A stretch of DNA of 64,000 nucleotides from Naematelia aurantialba (Eukaryota > Basidiomycota > Tremellomycetes > Tremellales > Naemateliaceae). This document shows, in pieces, positions 63,954 to 64,000 of this stretch. The notes beneath the pieces were generated by a model. It was not told the origin of the DNA and made no database searches. It was given only the letters and a program-made list of their open reading frames with translations. Every line of letters begins with the position of its first letter. Within the stretch, counting starts at the first letter, position 1. The stretch spans positions 124,001 to 188,000 of the forward strand of contig JAKFAO010000011.1 in the NCBI GenBank assembly GCA_021527695.1. The letters are read 5' to 3'. Position numbers and translations under genes: made by a program.

Positions 63954-64000
63954 TCAGTTGATTGGTCGTGCCGTGATAGTCGCTGACGTCGGTTAGGAGG

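Overview
The window is nuclear DNA of a basidiomycete fungus, most likely an intron-rich member of the Agaricomycotina. The evidence is many introns of about 45-60 nt with GT-AG borders and CTGA(C/T)-type branch sites, and a gene set typical of that group: a DUF89 damage-control phosphatase, Tah18, a Ran1-type kinase, an Adp1-like ABCG transporter, a CFEM protein, a Rho GTPase and a TCP11/Sok1 protein. All exon models were assembled by hand from splice signals, frame continuity and family motifs. No tRNA or rRNA gene was recognised.

Layout. Positions 1-5813 hold no convincing gene. They are a patchwork of unrelated minisatellites, followed by a microsatellite-rich leader of a Ran1/Vhs1-like kinase (5814-7446). 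A 918-residue low-complexity protein follows (9580-12336). A 17-exon DUF89 gene (minus) and the diflavin reductase TAH18 (plus) diverge from a 157-bp shared promoter. Next come a small membrane protein (plus), an MFS transporter (minus), a 14-exon ABCG transporter with an EGF-like ectodomain (minus) and a CFEM, probably GPI-anchored protein (plus).

From 30.4 to 58.3 kb the window is dominated by a lineage-specific F-box-like family. Three genes lie on plus (30439-37365) and five on minus (51652-58247), the last apparently truncated. Between the two arrays are a membrane-anchored YtcJ-like amidohydrolase, an F-box/leucine-rich-repeat-like protein, a 6-kb gene-poor stretch and a TCP11/Sok1 protein. 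The right end carries a Rho2-type GTPase (minus) and a two-RRM hnRNP-like gene that runs off the window.

The genes are independently transcribed and do not form an obvious metabolic cluster. The most notable signals are in-frame microexons of 6, 9 and 11 nt in two genes, the F-box-like array with a shared core motif, an exon duplication in the RRM gene, and the minisatellite mosaic at the left end.
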